Assembly: GCA_942486035.1 (NCBI GenBank) | Contig: CALNXK010000549.1 | Coordinates: 1 to 64,000, forward strand | Source of the DNA: Porites lobata | Lineage: Eukaryota; Cnidaria; Anthozoa; Scleractinia; Poritidae | Reading direction: 5' to 3' | Length of the DNA: 64,000 nucleotides | Shown here: positions 41,491-53,100 of the stretch, piece after piece | How the letters are laid out: each line of letters opens with the position of its first letter | Position numbering within the stretch: the stretch's first letter is position 1 | Notes under the pieces: model-generated | Told to the model about the DNA's origin: nothing | Database searches by the model: none | Seen by the model: only the letters and a program-made list of their open reading frames with translations | Program-made: the position numbers and the translations under genes

Positions 41491-42619
41491 CAAACCGTTT
41501 AGTTAGGTCACCGCAGCCCAAACTTCTGGCCTAGTCAATCTTGTTCTCTCTCGTCACACTAGTTTTTTTTCGAGTGCGAGCATCCATTTATTGACAAACT
41601 AATGGACATAACTGAGCCCGCTCTTGCAAGCACACGGGCTATTAAGCCTGGGTTCGAAACTATTTCCTATTGTAGCAACCTGCCGCGCATGTTCAACAGA
41701 GATCTTACTCGATTCACGCAGAGTCTTTCTCGAGTACGCCAAAATCCAGAAATCGAAAAAAAAGCTCTGCTGTCAGCTAGAGGCGTCGAGACATATTCAC
41801 TCAAATAGCATGGAATTTTCGGATTAATGTGGAGAAATAATGGACAGTCACGCGCAGTATATAGAGGATTAAGACTGCGTAATCCCGCCGAATGGCCGTA
41901 TTTAAGAAGAGACTTTGTTTGGACGAAAACGAAATAGACTGATCTTACCTCTTTCCCTTACAATAGATGCACGATGTTGCATCTCGCCCGTGTCCAATAT
42001 TCACTTAACTTAAACATGCCATAAACATTTAGACATTGTAAGTTATAATAGTCACGGTTTTGGCCCAGACAGAATACGAATGGCCCCCATGTTGTCTCTA
42101 ATTTCCCGCAGAGGAGGTTCATTGCCACGCGATTTCCAGAAAAAATAGACGACGTATCCAAAATGTTGCTGTTGCGGCTGGGTTCCCTGTTTTCTTGTTT
42201 CCCGCCCTTCGGATCACGAGATGAGCTTTTTGTTGTTGTACGGAGTTACTCGATATATCAGTTGGAGCGATTCACACGAAGTAACAACGTTTTAACGCTT
42301 GACAACGTATATATACCCTTGTTTGTACGGATTGCTTGGTCTTGTCCGAAGTATATATATCCTTGGTTGTATGGATCGGTTTGTTTCGTCCAAATAAAGT
42401 GTTAGCGCCTGTTTACAAGTGGATTTGCACCTTACAGCTACTTCGTTTTGCTGTTTGACTGTTGGTTGAATCGAGTCTTGTCAGTCTTATTGTTGTCTTC
42501 GATTTGCGGAGTTTGCCAACGAAGTGAGCATCTCATGGTGAGCAAATTGTCCGAGATATTTTCCGTCTATGAAGAATTTTGTTGTGTGAAACCGTGCATG
42601 TTGTTGAATCAAGTTTGTC

Positions 42620-44840
42620 ATGGCTGTGTGCGGTTCGGGGAGTGTTGATATCGAAAGCGATGGAACGATTGCTGCAGGCGAAACGGCGACTATTTCGGGG
42701 CCTGATTTCTCGCCTGTAATCCACAAGCAAATTCTACAGTCCTAGATGCCTTTCCAATAGAGTCGGGCTACGTGACAAAGGGGAGCGAAGCGACGAATTT
42801 ACCTTTGAACGATGAAGTTGACTTTCTTGGCGAATTGTGGAACGGACAAGGACTCGGAAGTACGGAAGAGACCGTGATCGAGAATCCAAACTTAGAAAGC
42901 GCTTCTGCTGGCACCGCGAGCATCGGCGGAAAAAGAGAACACAAGTTAACGGAGAGAGGTAAATCATATAAACTTGCTCGAGATGTCCGTGAGCGAAAGA
43001 GACTCAAGAGAGAAACACAGGAACAAATTGCTAATATTCAGACACTCATGGAACTGAATAGAAAGCTGAAAAAAGTCAGTCAGGAATGCATTAAATTAAA
43101 TGAACGATTCAAGTAGTTTGGGGATCTTCATGAAGAGATCCAGGACTTGCTGAGTGGAGAAGAGCAAGCACAGGACCACCAGGTCTACATTAATTTGCAT
43201 GAAGAGATAGTTCCCTTTCGTGAAGTGGTTCAGAAATGGATGACTAATGCTGAACAGCAACTCAGAGGTGAAGAAAGGGAAAAGAATTCAACCAAGTCAA
43301 GTCTGAAGTCCAAAAATAGTAAAGCCTCGCGTGCATCCACCACCTCCTCTAGAACAAGAGCCTTGGAAGCCAAAGCCAAAGAAGTTGAATTAAGGACATG
43401 CAAGGACTGCACAACTCGATCAAGTGGAAACTGCAAAAAGAGAAACAGAAAGAACAAGGTTGATAGCTTAGTGTGCAATTGCTGGTGCTGTTAGCAAAGT
43501 CTACGACGACGCAATAAAGGAGGATGCAGAACAATACCTAGGATCGTATGACGCAGACAAGGATGATGCTGTCATGAGCCCGAGGTCGACTAAAAAAAGA
43601 CAATTACAACCATCATTTAACTCGGCGACAGGAGAGGCAGTTGGTACCTTGAATCCTCATGCACCAGAGTTTGTCCATTCTTCCCCATAACCTTTAAAAT
43701 CACAGGCTAATACTGGTTTGAGCTCAGCTACCCGACTCGCAGACGAACATAAAGATTGTACTGCTGTAAAAAATACTTTGCGAAATCTGCAGACGTGTCG
43801 AGAATCATCACCAGTTGAATATACCTCTTCTAATAAAGAGACTGGATGTGAACCCAAAGCAACCTTCTGGGAAAGGATGGAACTAAGACTGTCACAGCTG
43901 CCACCTGAGGCTCCCCTTTTGATGGCGACCCAGCTAAGTGCCTACGGTTTAGAGCAAATTTCCGGGACCAAGTTGAATGTAAAAAATCACTGTCTGACAG
44001 CGAGAGATTGAACTATTTGATGTCCTACACTACAGGTAGAGCGAAGGCAGTAATTGAGAACTACAATGGGTTACCAAATGGATGTCAGTTGGCCCTCAAG
44101 GTGTTAGAACACAGATTTGGACAAAGCGCCATGATAGTCCAAGCCTTGAAATCGTCTGTTACCGATGGGCCAAAGATAAGACCTGGAGATAACGCTGCAC
44201 TGCTAGCCTCGTCTGACAAGATTGAGAACTGTTGCTGGGCAATGTCTGAGTTGCGGTCATGTGAACTTGATTGTACCACTAACTTGAGACACATCTATGA
44301 TCGTTTGCCAGGTCACCTTCAAGGAAAGTGGAGAAAGACTTCGATGTTGTATCGCGAGAGGTCGGGTGGAAGAGAACCGGACTTAAAGGAGCTATCCAAG
44401 TTTATTACTGCACAGTCGCAAATTGAGAACGACCCGGTGTATGGCAGAAAGAGTGAATCACAAACAAAGTTCAGTGTTGGCAGGAACCCCAATAAAAAAG
44501 CACCTGAAGAAAGGGCTGGTCCGACGATCCCCACTCTAGCAACAGAGGTCCGGACACGAGAAAACGGAGGTAATCAGGGAACAAAGAACCGGTAACTGCC
44601 AGTCAGCAAGGAAGTAATGGGGGCAACCGCGGTCAAGGTGAACACTGTAAGGTCTGCAAGGGAGCCCATGCTATCTCAAAGTGTTCGGTGTTCCTGTCTA
44701 AGGGCGTAGGTTGGCGGAGACGATTTTCAAGGTTTAAGGCTCTCTGCTACCGATGTCTGTCTTACACTCATTTGCAAAGGAGCTGCCCAGAAAAGACCAC
44801 TTGTAGTGAGAAAGACTGTGCTCGTCCACAAGATCACCAC
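42620..44840 (+). pseudogene. BEL/Pao gag region, broken
   Basis: A start at 42620 (MAVCGSGSVDIESDG) soon meets a stop at 42743-42745, while the frame carrying VDFLGELWNGQG takes over. A TAG ends it at 43114-43116 (ERFK, stop, then FGDLHEE in the same frame). Later pieces are a charged coiled-coil-like part (to 43494), the capsid-like block NYLMSYTTGRAKAVIENYNG with VLEHRFG (44008-44595, of the DUF1759 type), and two zinc knuckles in CKVCKGAHAISKC and CYRCLSYTHLQRSC (44640-44840). At least four breaks separate them. Confidence 0.8.
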
Positions 44841-44949
44841 ACGCTGTTGTATATTTCAACAAAAAACGAGATTGAGGATGTTAAAGGCAATCCTGAGAAG
44901 AGTTCCCCGATAGCGTCCAATTTGTCAGTGAACATAAGGCAACGACAGA

Positions 44950-45571
44950 GAGTAACAGGGGGACCTTTGTATTGCTCAAAGTTGTTCCACTTAGAGTGAC
45001 TGCTGAAAATGGGAGAACACTTACTACGTATGGTATGTTAGACTCAGCTGCTGTTAGCTCAATGATCACTTCTAACATTACAGACAAACTGCAACTTCAA
45101 GGAGTCCCAGAGAAAGTTAGCATGAACACTGTCACTCAAAGAGACCAAATCTTGAAATCTTGAATCTTGAAATTCCAGATCAGCTCAGCGAGCCGAGGAA
45201 TTCCGTCCTTCCCAGTGTATCACGCCTTGACAGTGAAAAGTTTGAATGTGTCGGACCGCTACTGCCCAAGTCAACTGGATTTGTCTCCTTGGCCACACCT
45301 CAGTGGTCTTCAATTGCCAAATACTGCTGTCGATATGAATGAAGCCTCTGTGTTAGTTGGCCAAGACGAACCTCTAGTTCATATGGTTCTTGACTATTGC
45401 TGGGGAGACAGTCCACAGAGTCAGCCATACGGAATGAAGACCCCCTTTGGATGGTGCGTTGCCGGGCCAACCAACAGGAAGGAGGATGAAAACAAGCCTG
45501 CTGCGTTATCAGTCTTCGAATTTGATTGGGCTGAAGACAAGCGAGACATGAAACTGCACAAACAATTTTAA
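44950..45571 (+). pseudogene. BEL/Pao protease region, broken
   Basis: The retropepsin-like block reads TYGMLDSAAVSSMI, where the family normally has DSG or DTG; here the catalytic triad is D-S-A. The following part (DMNEASVLVGQDEPLV, FGWCVAGPTN) is the conserved DUF1758-type segment. Frames change at about 45163 and 45571. Confidence 0.75.
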
Positions 45572-45599
45572 AGGCTCTGGGCTTTAGAATCACATGCAT

Positions 45600-46748
45600 T
45601 CAGGAGTGATGGCACTTCGAACAGTCTTGAGGACGAAAGAGCCCTTGAAATCCTAAAGAGAACAACTAAGCTGAAGGATGGAAGGTATGAAGTTGGTCTT
45701 TTGTGGAGAAACGATAACCCTGAACTGCCTAACAACCGCGTGCAAGCTGAGAAGCGGCTGCAGCAACTTAAGCGGAGCTTCCAACGTAGTCCTGAGTTTA
45801 CCGCCCAGCACAAGACAGTCATGAATGACTACATAGAGAAGGGTTATGCAGTGAAATCGTCGGAAAAAGAAGCGGCTGGTACCAGCAGCCAGACATGGTA
45901 CCTTCCCCACCATGGAGTGATCAACCCAAACAAGTCTATAGTAAGGGTGGTGTATGATGCAGTTGCGAGATTTGAAGGGACCGCACTAAATAAGGAACTG
46001 CTACAAGGCCCGCTGCTTAACAACTCATTGGAAGGAGTATTGATGCGGTTTAGAAAGGATGAAGTAGCAGTAGCTTCTGATATAGAAAGTATGTTTCATA
46101 GAGTGGCTTACAGAGACGACGACACGGACGCACTCCGATTCTTGTGGTGGGATGGTAGTTCAGACGAACCACCTAGTGACTATAAGATGACAGTACATTT
46201 GTTCGGGAAGGCCGATTCGCCATGCATTGCTGCTTGGGCATTACAGCAGACTGCTGCAGACAACGAGGCTGCCTTTGGAGAAGAAATTCGTGAAATTGTC
46301 AAGAAAAATTTCTATGTAGACGATGGTTTGTTCTCGAAGCAGTCGACAGAACAGGCAGAGCATTCATCATTGGAACTGATGAGAATGTTACGCAAAGGGA
46401 ATTTTCGCCTGACTAAATTCATTTCAAATGATAAAGATGTATTGACTGCTATCCCAGCCAAAGAAAGAACAATCAAGAATCTTGACCTCGACAGACTTCC
46501 TATAGAGAGAGCCCTCGGACAACAATGGAACATTGATACTGATACGTTTGGTGTCAAGACATCGCCTCCAACAGCTGGACACGGGAATGACGCACGGTGA
46601 GGGTGTTTGTCTACATTGGGCTCGATCTTTGATCCTCTTGGTATGATTGGACCAGTCCTGTTGCCAGCAAAAAGAGTCTTACAGAAGACTTGGCAGCTAA
46701 AGCTCCTTTGGGATGAGACGTTGCCTGAAGACTTGTTGAAGGACTGAA
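45600..46748 (+). pseudogene. BEL/Pao reverse transcriptase region, nearly intact
   Basis: A 299-codon frame (45701-46600) holds RVVYDAVARFEGTALN, LLQGPLLNNSL, AVASDIESMFHRV and the polymerase motif FYVDDGL. These are the palm-domain motifs of Pao-type RT, with both catalytic aspartates of YVDD present. The frame shifts at about 46598, and a TGA at 46746-46748 lies before the RNase H frame. Confidence 0.88.
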
Positions 46749-46765
46749 ATAAGTGGAAGAAGAAC

Positions 46766-48814
46766 TTGACAGTGCTCAATCATGTGACTATTCCGCGTTG
46801 CTATTTTCCTGGTGGCTGTTCGCTCGATGCTACGTTCCAACTGCATCACTTCAGTGATGCGTCAGAGGTTGGATATGGAACTGTCTCGTACTTGAGAAGA
46901 GAAACTGTAGACGGAAGAGTTGATTGCTCCTTTATTGTGGCCAAGAGTGGTACCGCCCCTCTACAGTTCGTGTCTGTGCCAAGACTTGAATTACAAGCTG
47001 CCACAATTGCCGTAAGAATGCATCGTCTGATCCTAAAGGAGATTGACCTGGTGATCTCTGCTACGTTCTTTTGGACCGATTCAAAGATAACGCTGCAGTA
47101 CATCAACAATGAGACGCGCAGATTTAAGACGTATGTTAATAACAGAGTAGCAGAAATTAGAGATGCTTCTCAGCCCTGTCAGTGGAGACATTGCCCAGGG
47201 AGCCTCAACCCAGCTTACGAAGCGTCCCGTGGCATTTCGGCACAACAATTCCTAACGGGCGAAAGATGGTTCAAGGGTCCTATCTTTCTGATGAACCAGG
47301 AAGAAGACTGGCCATGTTTTGAAATTGAGGCTCTTCCCGAAGACGACCAAAAACTTAAGGGCGGAAGAGCTATATTCACTCTGACTCTACCGGAGAAATT
47401 GCATGAGTTGCTTTTGAAGTATTTCTCTTGGACAGGGCTCCAACGAAAGGTAGCCTGGCTGCTGAAATTCAAGGGGCACCTTCAGTATGGTAAAGACAAG
47501 AAAGCAGTTATTGAGAAGCACCTGACTACGACAGATCTGGAGAAAGCAACATTGACTATAGGTAAACTAGTACAAGGAGAAGTATATGCAGAAGAAATAC
47601 AGGATTTGGAGACGAGAGGCCATGTCAAACGTTCGAGCAAGATTGTAAAGCTCCGACCCATATTGGATGACTGCGTCATGAGAGTTGGAGGTCGCATTGC
47701 AGATGCCCCTATTGCGTTTGATGCCAAATTTCCTATGATTGTTCCACCAAAGCACCATGTGGCCCAGCTACTTATTGCAAGCTTTCATCAGAAATTATTA
47801 CATGCTGGACAAAATCACATCCTTGAGCACTTGAGGGAGAAGTTTTGGATACCTATTGAGAGGTCTGCCGTACGTAAGGTTGTGAGATCGTGCATGACAT
47901 GCAAGAAACAGAGAGCGGCAACCATGGAACAGATGATGTCCGCCTTACCAGCATTTCGCACCACAGCGTATGAGCCGTGCTTCACCTATACAGGAGTGGA
48001 CTACTTTGGGCCCCTGAATGTTAAGAAGGGAAGATCAGTTGTTAAGAGATGGGGAGCAATGATCACGTGCATGAATTCTAGAACAATACATTTGGAGCTG
48101 GCCACTTCCCTCGAGGCTGACTGTTTTATTAACGTCTTCAGAAGATTTGTAAACAGAAGAGGGCTACCCAAGTTTATGTACTCTGACAATGGGACCAATT
48201 TTGTGGGTGCCGAGCGGGAGATCAGACAAGCAATTGAAAATTGGAACCAATGCCAAATCAGAGATGAACTCCTGCAGAGAGGGTGCCAGTGGGTGTTTCA
48301 GCCACCTAAGGCTTCTCATGCCAGTGGGGTATGGGAAAGGCTGATACGTAGCACTCGAACCGCCCTGAAAGCTATGCTTGGAGAAAGTCTAGGGGAAGAA
48401 GATGTACTGGCGACTGTCCTGACAGAAGTAGAGGCAACCCCTAATTCCAGACCTCTTTTTGCCGTTTCAGACGACCCTAACGACCTTCAACCATTAACAC
48501 CAAACCACCTGTTGTTGCAGAGAACAGTAAGCGCCTTGCCGCCCGGAACCTTTGTGAAAGAAGATATGCTGTTTAGAAAGAAATGGAGACAGACGCAGAT
48601 ATTGGCTGACCATTTTTGGAGACGATGGTTGAAGGAGTATGTTCCAGCCCTACAGGAGAGACAAAAATGGCACAGACCTCGACGAAACGCGCAACGGTTT
48701 TGCAACTTACTTTCGCTTAAATTTTCACAGCTACATAACTCCTTAAGCGTGACATCAGGCCGATATACGGCGAGGAAGGCTTCACTCAGAGAAACTTTCT
48801 CCCTCTTTAAGTAG
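46766..48814 (+). CDS. BEL/Pao RNase H - integrase open frame (682 codons)
   Basis: The longest open frame in the window. The first third is RNase H (FSDASEVGYGTVSYL, PRLELQAA, TFFWTDSKITLQYI). Then comes the integrase zinc finger with H-H-C-C residues (FHQKLLHAGQNHIL, SCMTCKKQR). Then the DDE core: first D in YTGVDYFGPL, second in YSDNGTNFVGA, E in SGVWERLIRS. It ends with a C-terminal part typical of Pao pol (LTPNHLLLQ, RRWLKEYVPALQERQKWHR). All three DDE residues are kept, so this part is much better preserved than gag. No ATG opens the frame (it starts at a TTG after the upstream stop), as expected for a fragment of a pol polyprotein. Confidence 0.92.
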   Translation: MTVLNHVTIPRCYFPGGCSLDATFQLHHFSDASEVGYGTVSYLRRETVDGRVDCSFIVAKSGTAPLQFVSVPRLELQAATIAVRMHRLILKEIDLVISATFFWTDSKITLQYINNETRRFKTYVNNRVAEIRDASQPCQWRHCPGSLNPAYEASRGISAQQFLTGERWFKGPIFLMNQEEDWPCFEIEALPEDDQKLKGGRAIFTLTLPEKLHELLLKYFSWTGLQRKVAWLLKFKGHLQYGKDKKAVIEKHLTTTDLEKATLTIGKLVQGEVYAEEIQDLETRGHVKRSSKIVKLRPILDDCVMRVGGRIADAPIAFDAKFPMIVPPKHHVAQLLIASFHQKLLHAGQNHILEHLREKFWIPIERSAVRKVVRSCMTCKKQRAATMEQMMSALPAFRTTAYEPCFTYTGVDYFGPLNVKKGRSVVKRWGAMITCMNSRTIHLELATSLEADCFINVFRRFVNRRGLPKFMYSDNGTNFVGAEREIRQAIENWNQCQIRDELLQRGCQWVFQPPKASHASGVWERLIRSTRTALKAMLGESLGEEDVLATVLTEVEATPNSRPLFAVSDDPNDLQPLTPNHLLLQRTVSALPPGTFVKEDMLFRKKWRQTQILADHFWRRWLKEYVPALQERQKWHRPRRNAQRFCNLLSLKFSQLHNSLSVTSGRYTARKASLRETFSLFK

Positions 48815-48877
48815 CCATTTTGTCTTCAAATGAACTTTGTAACCGCTGGTAGCTGGTTCCCAGGCATGAAAACAGCT

Positions 48878-49494
48878 CTAGAGATTTTTTAACCGAGTAA
48901 ATCTGGGGCAAGCAACTTTCAAAATACAAAAAGTTGCACGTGACGGATATATCAGGAGCCAATTTCTGCAGATATATACTGTTTTTAAAAGAGCTGTAAA
49001 GATGTCAGATTTTTCTCTACCTTTGGAGGACATTAATCTCCTGATCAATGGGAAGATCCCGTTAATTATATCGCAGCCAGGCCGTCTCATGCAGCCTACC
49101 AAGTCTTGTACAATTTTATTTTGGCGATCCACCGGAGCAATCCGAAACAGACTCCTTGTTCACTGGTTACGTTTTCAAGCAGATTTACCCTTTTTCCTTT
49201 CCAAAAGATAAAAAAAAAACCTTGCTCTTTTAGAGGTGCAAATATATATCCACCGAGAAAGAATGCATCCAAACTAAACGAGTGACAAGCAGCACGACTG
49301 ACTTCTTCCGTCGATTTTCTTTCGACGATGAGCCTTTCCACCTCAAAATATTTACCGGAGAAAAGATTTATCTTTCTTCGCTTCATTTTATTCATAAAAG
49401 CTGTTGAAAAATTATCCAGCTCTTTGTGCAAATTCTTAGTGCGAATAGATCTTAATTTCTTCTCCGCCATAGTACGTGACATAACAGAAGCCAA
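48878..49494 (-). other. Hypothetical ORF pair, unrecognised
   Basis: A 132-codon minus-strand frame (49096-49494) starts MASVMSRTMAEKKLRSIRTK and runs through a basic, helical-looking part (FMNKMKRRKINLFSGKYFEV). A second frame follows at 48878-49132 with MRRPGCDIINGIFPLIRRL. They could be parts of one degraded element or an exon of an unknown gene. No splice or family evidence was found. Confidence 0.25.
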
Positions 49495-49599
49495 GGCGGC
49501 CTAGCAAAATTTTCATGACACTTTGGCAAAAGTAAACCAATAGGAAATCGCAGATGAGAAATCATTGATTGACCGGTTGATCAACCTTGTAAAATAGGA

Positions 49600-49826
49600 C
49601 TGCCCACTCATGTCCCGAATTTCTCCACATGTAAACCAAGAAAATTTGGGTCAGTTATATTAGTCTCAGTGACTCCAATAACATTATTGTTATATTGAAG
49701 TTCGTTTAATAAATGAACCTGAAAATCATCAAGATAATTGCGCTTTAAATTTCTTACAATATTATGAAGGAGAGAGAAGGTTGAGCTTGCTGGATATGAG
49801 ATGGGTATTGCCAACCATGAGAGCAT
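49600..49826 (-). mobile_element. LINE endonuclease fragment
   Basis: The minus strand reads HNIVRNLKRNYLDDFQVHLL and then NVIGVTETNITDPN. This is the N-terminal NIRSL..DDF..L / IGVTET block of LINE apurinic endonucleases. It is short and isolated. Confidence 0.6.
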
Positions 49827-50182
49827 TTTGAAATATATTATTTATAAGAATTTGTGTCGACGTAATTGAGAAAAATAAGGTATACAAAGATTCTTATAGA
49901 AGGTTGGCAATTTTAAGATATATATTCAAAAACATTCAAGATGACAGTGTAAGATGATACCCGTCTGTAACTAAAACTTCCCACCAAATTTCAGCCCATT
50001 TCTTACAATATTCGTCCCTATGAATGAACAGGAGCGCTCACTGCGAGCTTTACAATTCGTGTTTATATTTCTTTAAAGTTCTTCTTCGTTACATCGTCTT
50101 ACGTAATTTTTTTTCTATCTTTTTCAACGAGTGCCACTTAAAGCCAACTGAGCGCATTGTTTTTTTTTTCGCAGATTCAAAG

Positions 50183-53100
50183 ATGGACGTTCTAAAAACA
50201 AGTATCACTGTTTTTTTGATCTTGATCCCAGTGATAATAAAAGCACAGCAGAACATTCAAGGTAATAACTACTAATGAGTATAATTATTATAAGTATAAA
50301 TCAAATTATAATTGTTCCTATTCAGATACCAACCTTAAGTTAAAATGGTTTATCGATTGTATGTTTGAGTTCATTCTCTGTATAAACTGGAAAAGTGTTC
50401 TTTGGTGCCCTTGAAAGCTCTTGTACTGGTGTCCCTGGCTGGTCAAGTTCGTGAAATCGCGTTGCAAACGATAAGGGGTTTTCAATGTTTTCCTTGACAA
50501 GAAATTAAGGTTTAAAATAATCAACGAAGCGATTTCAGCGAACCCGGCCTTGGATAAGACTTTTGTTTTTACTATTATAAAAAACTGATTGTCACAGGGT
50601 GGTAACCATCTTGATGTGCATCATGGGAGATGCGCGTGAAGGGAAACGTTTAGTAATGGCGTTGAGTTGAGTTTACTGTTCGTTTCTGTGAAGATATACT
50701 TCCAAAACATAGTACCAGGAATTGAAAAAACGCAGATTATTTTACTGCTATTGGTCTGGTGAGACTTTCTATGAGATATATAAAATATGACATATATATG
50801 ACATATATTATATATATATATCATACATAATGATATATATAGTCTGTGAGTGAGCATGGAACTGGCTCGTAGAAACACTGACTGCTCGTGCAATTTTGCG
50901 CCAAGACCTGACGGTGTTTTTATATTTTTTATCAGTGTGTGTTTTTTTTAATATTATATATGCGCAAATTCACTGTAATTTTCGTGCCTGCTGTAACAAC
51001 CTGTGATAGATTTCTTTGCTGCTACTGTGAAACATGTCTGTGCCGAAACTGGCCCAGTTCAGAACCCAGCTGGATTTCATAACGAAAACATCATGAAATC
51101 AAGCGACCAAATTTCGATTCGAGGTGTCAAGAAAATCGCCTCGAAGCATTGAGAACCTTTAAATAGAAGTGTGGTTACATCTTCAAAAGAAGTCTTGTGA
51201 ATCGGTTTCGAACGAAAGAAAATGTATTCTGGTACAAGTTTGGCTCGGTCCTGAAGGCCAAAAGATCTACGACAGCTTCGACTGGTTTGAACGGGTGCAG
51301 ACGATGTATTACGACTACAAACTGATGTCCGAGACGAAGTTGGAGAGAGTGGTAAGTCCAGAATGTAACAAGAATGTTGCTTCTAAAAGAAATTTAAAGA
51401 ACGAGTGCAAAAACCCTGGAGAGAGAACCCCCTGCAGAAACTGCAATCATGTAGACGAAGATTAGACAAGTGCCACGGAAAGATCATCTTTTTACGGTGT
51501 ATCGCATAACAGCCGAAAGAAAGATTCCTAGAACGGGAAGCAGTTTCCCAAGAGGTGAAGCTATGAGAATTGGCAAGGCTTATGGAAGTACTAAAATTGA
51601 AGTTCAAGAGTGTAGTTCTAACCGACCTCCTGCAAAGGAGAGCATAAAAGCTGTTTCTAAAAATAAGCCTAAGAAAGTCCTCATGTGTAATGTGCCAGCA
51701 AAATGGGAGATCATGGCTTTTCAGGCAAAAAAAACTCGGCCCCACCTTGGGAGCAGTCTACAGAAAGTGAAAGATCAAAAATCATGTTCAAGACCCAAAG
51801 ATCGATCAAAGAAGTGTAAACAATTCCAAAAAGGGATACAAGAGAAACACTCACAATCAAAATCATCCACAAAACAATTTGTACTGAGAGTGGAAGAAGA
51901 TGGTGAGGATTCACTATTATGGAGTTCTTGACAAAATTTGTGCACTCAGCCCGAACACTGTGATCACTTTTGCAAACCTACTATATTGCTGTCAGTTAAG
52001 AAAAGGATTCCTGTTAGCTAACAGATAGACTCTGATTCTGCATGTAGCATTCTCCCTGTGAATGTGTACGAAGACATCAGTGGAGTCTATAATCTCAATG
52101 CAAACAAGACTGCTCTTTCTCTGTATGATGAAGAAACCATAAATTTAGACACTGGGAACCAGAAAAGTCTTTGTTAGGAGTAAATGCTGAAACCAATGAA
52201 GAAGTGATTATTCAGTTAAGAGTGGTTGAAAGAGACCTAACAACCCTCATTGGCCTTAAAGACTATGAAACGCTCAAGGTCATTGAGCTTCATTGAGGTC
52301 TTACGGAGACCTAGAACATATTGCTGTAGCAGGGGCATCTAAACCCTCTAACTGCTGGTGAATTGTGCCAACACCACTCCCCTTCAAAACCGTTCTGACC
52401 GGACAACTACCCTCAAGTCTTTAGTGACAGTATAGGAAAGTTTGACGGCGAACTACACCTGTACACAAGTAATAATGTCATTCCACAAAAAAAACTCTTA
52501 GAGAGTTTCCTCTTTGTGTATTAACAGCAATTTTAATGCTGAAGTAAAAGACCTCCAACAGCAAGGTTCACTTGAGAAACTGACTGAGCCCACGGAATGG
52601 GTAAGTGCTCCTACAGTTGTAAACTGCAAACTTTCTGCTAAGAATGGAATTAGACTCTGCATAGGCAGTAGACAACTGAACATCGCACCCAAGCGACATG
52701 AATATCCAACTCAGCTGTAGATCATCTGCTTACAGAAATTGGCAATGCTAACTAAAGTATTTCTTTACCTGATGTCAAGACTGCCTTTTCGGGTCTGTAC
52801 CATTAGGTGCAGCAAGCCCCTTGCTGACAACCTCTTGGCAGATGAAGCCTTTGGCATCAGTGTAGCACCTGAAGAATTTCAGAGAACAATTGGTGAGAAT
52901 CTAGGAGGATTGGAAGATGTTAAGGCTATAGTCGATGACATCTTGATCTGGGGTGATTATGACAGCTTTGAAGAGGCAACAGCTAGCCATGAAGAGAAAA
53001 TCTGCTTGCTTTGTTAAAGCGATGCGATGTTCTATATGCATATGGGTGTGGCCTTAACAGACAAAGGATATATACCTGACCTCAAGAAACAAGATTGTAT

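Larger units (their letters stand above)
42160..48850 (+). mobile_element. BEL/Pao LTR retrotransposon, decayed
   Basis: Gag, protease, reverse transcriptase, RNase H and integrase blocks follow in the BEL/Pao order on the plus strand. The stretch 42160-42420, starting TGTTG and containing AATAAA at about 42394, is a candidate 5' LTR or leader. I found no second copy of it downstream, so the 3' LTR seems missing or too diverged. There are several frameshifts and stops upstream of 46750. The element lies between the divergently oriented lectin kinase and MAM genes and probably does not belong to either. Confidence 0.9.

Noticed and set aside
42163..42405. 80-codon ORF at the start of the BEL/Pao element
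   Set aside because: It falls in the candidate LTR or leader, which is non-coding in this group.
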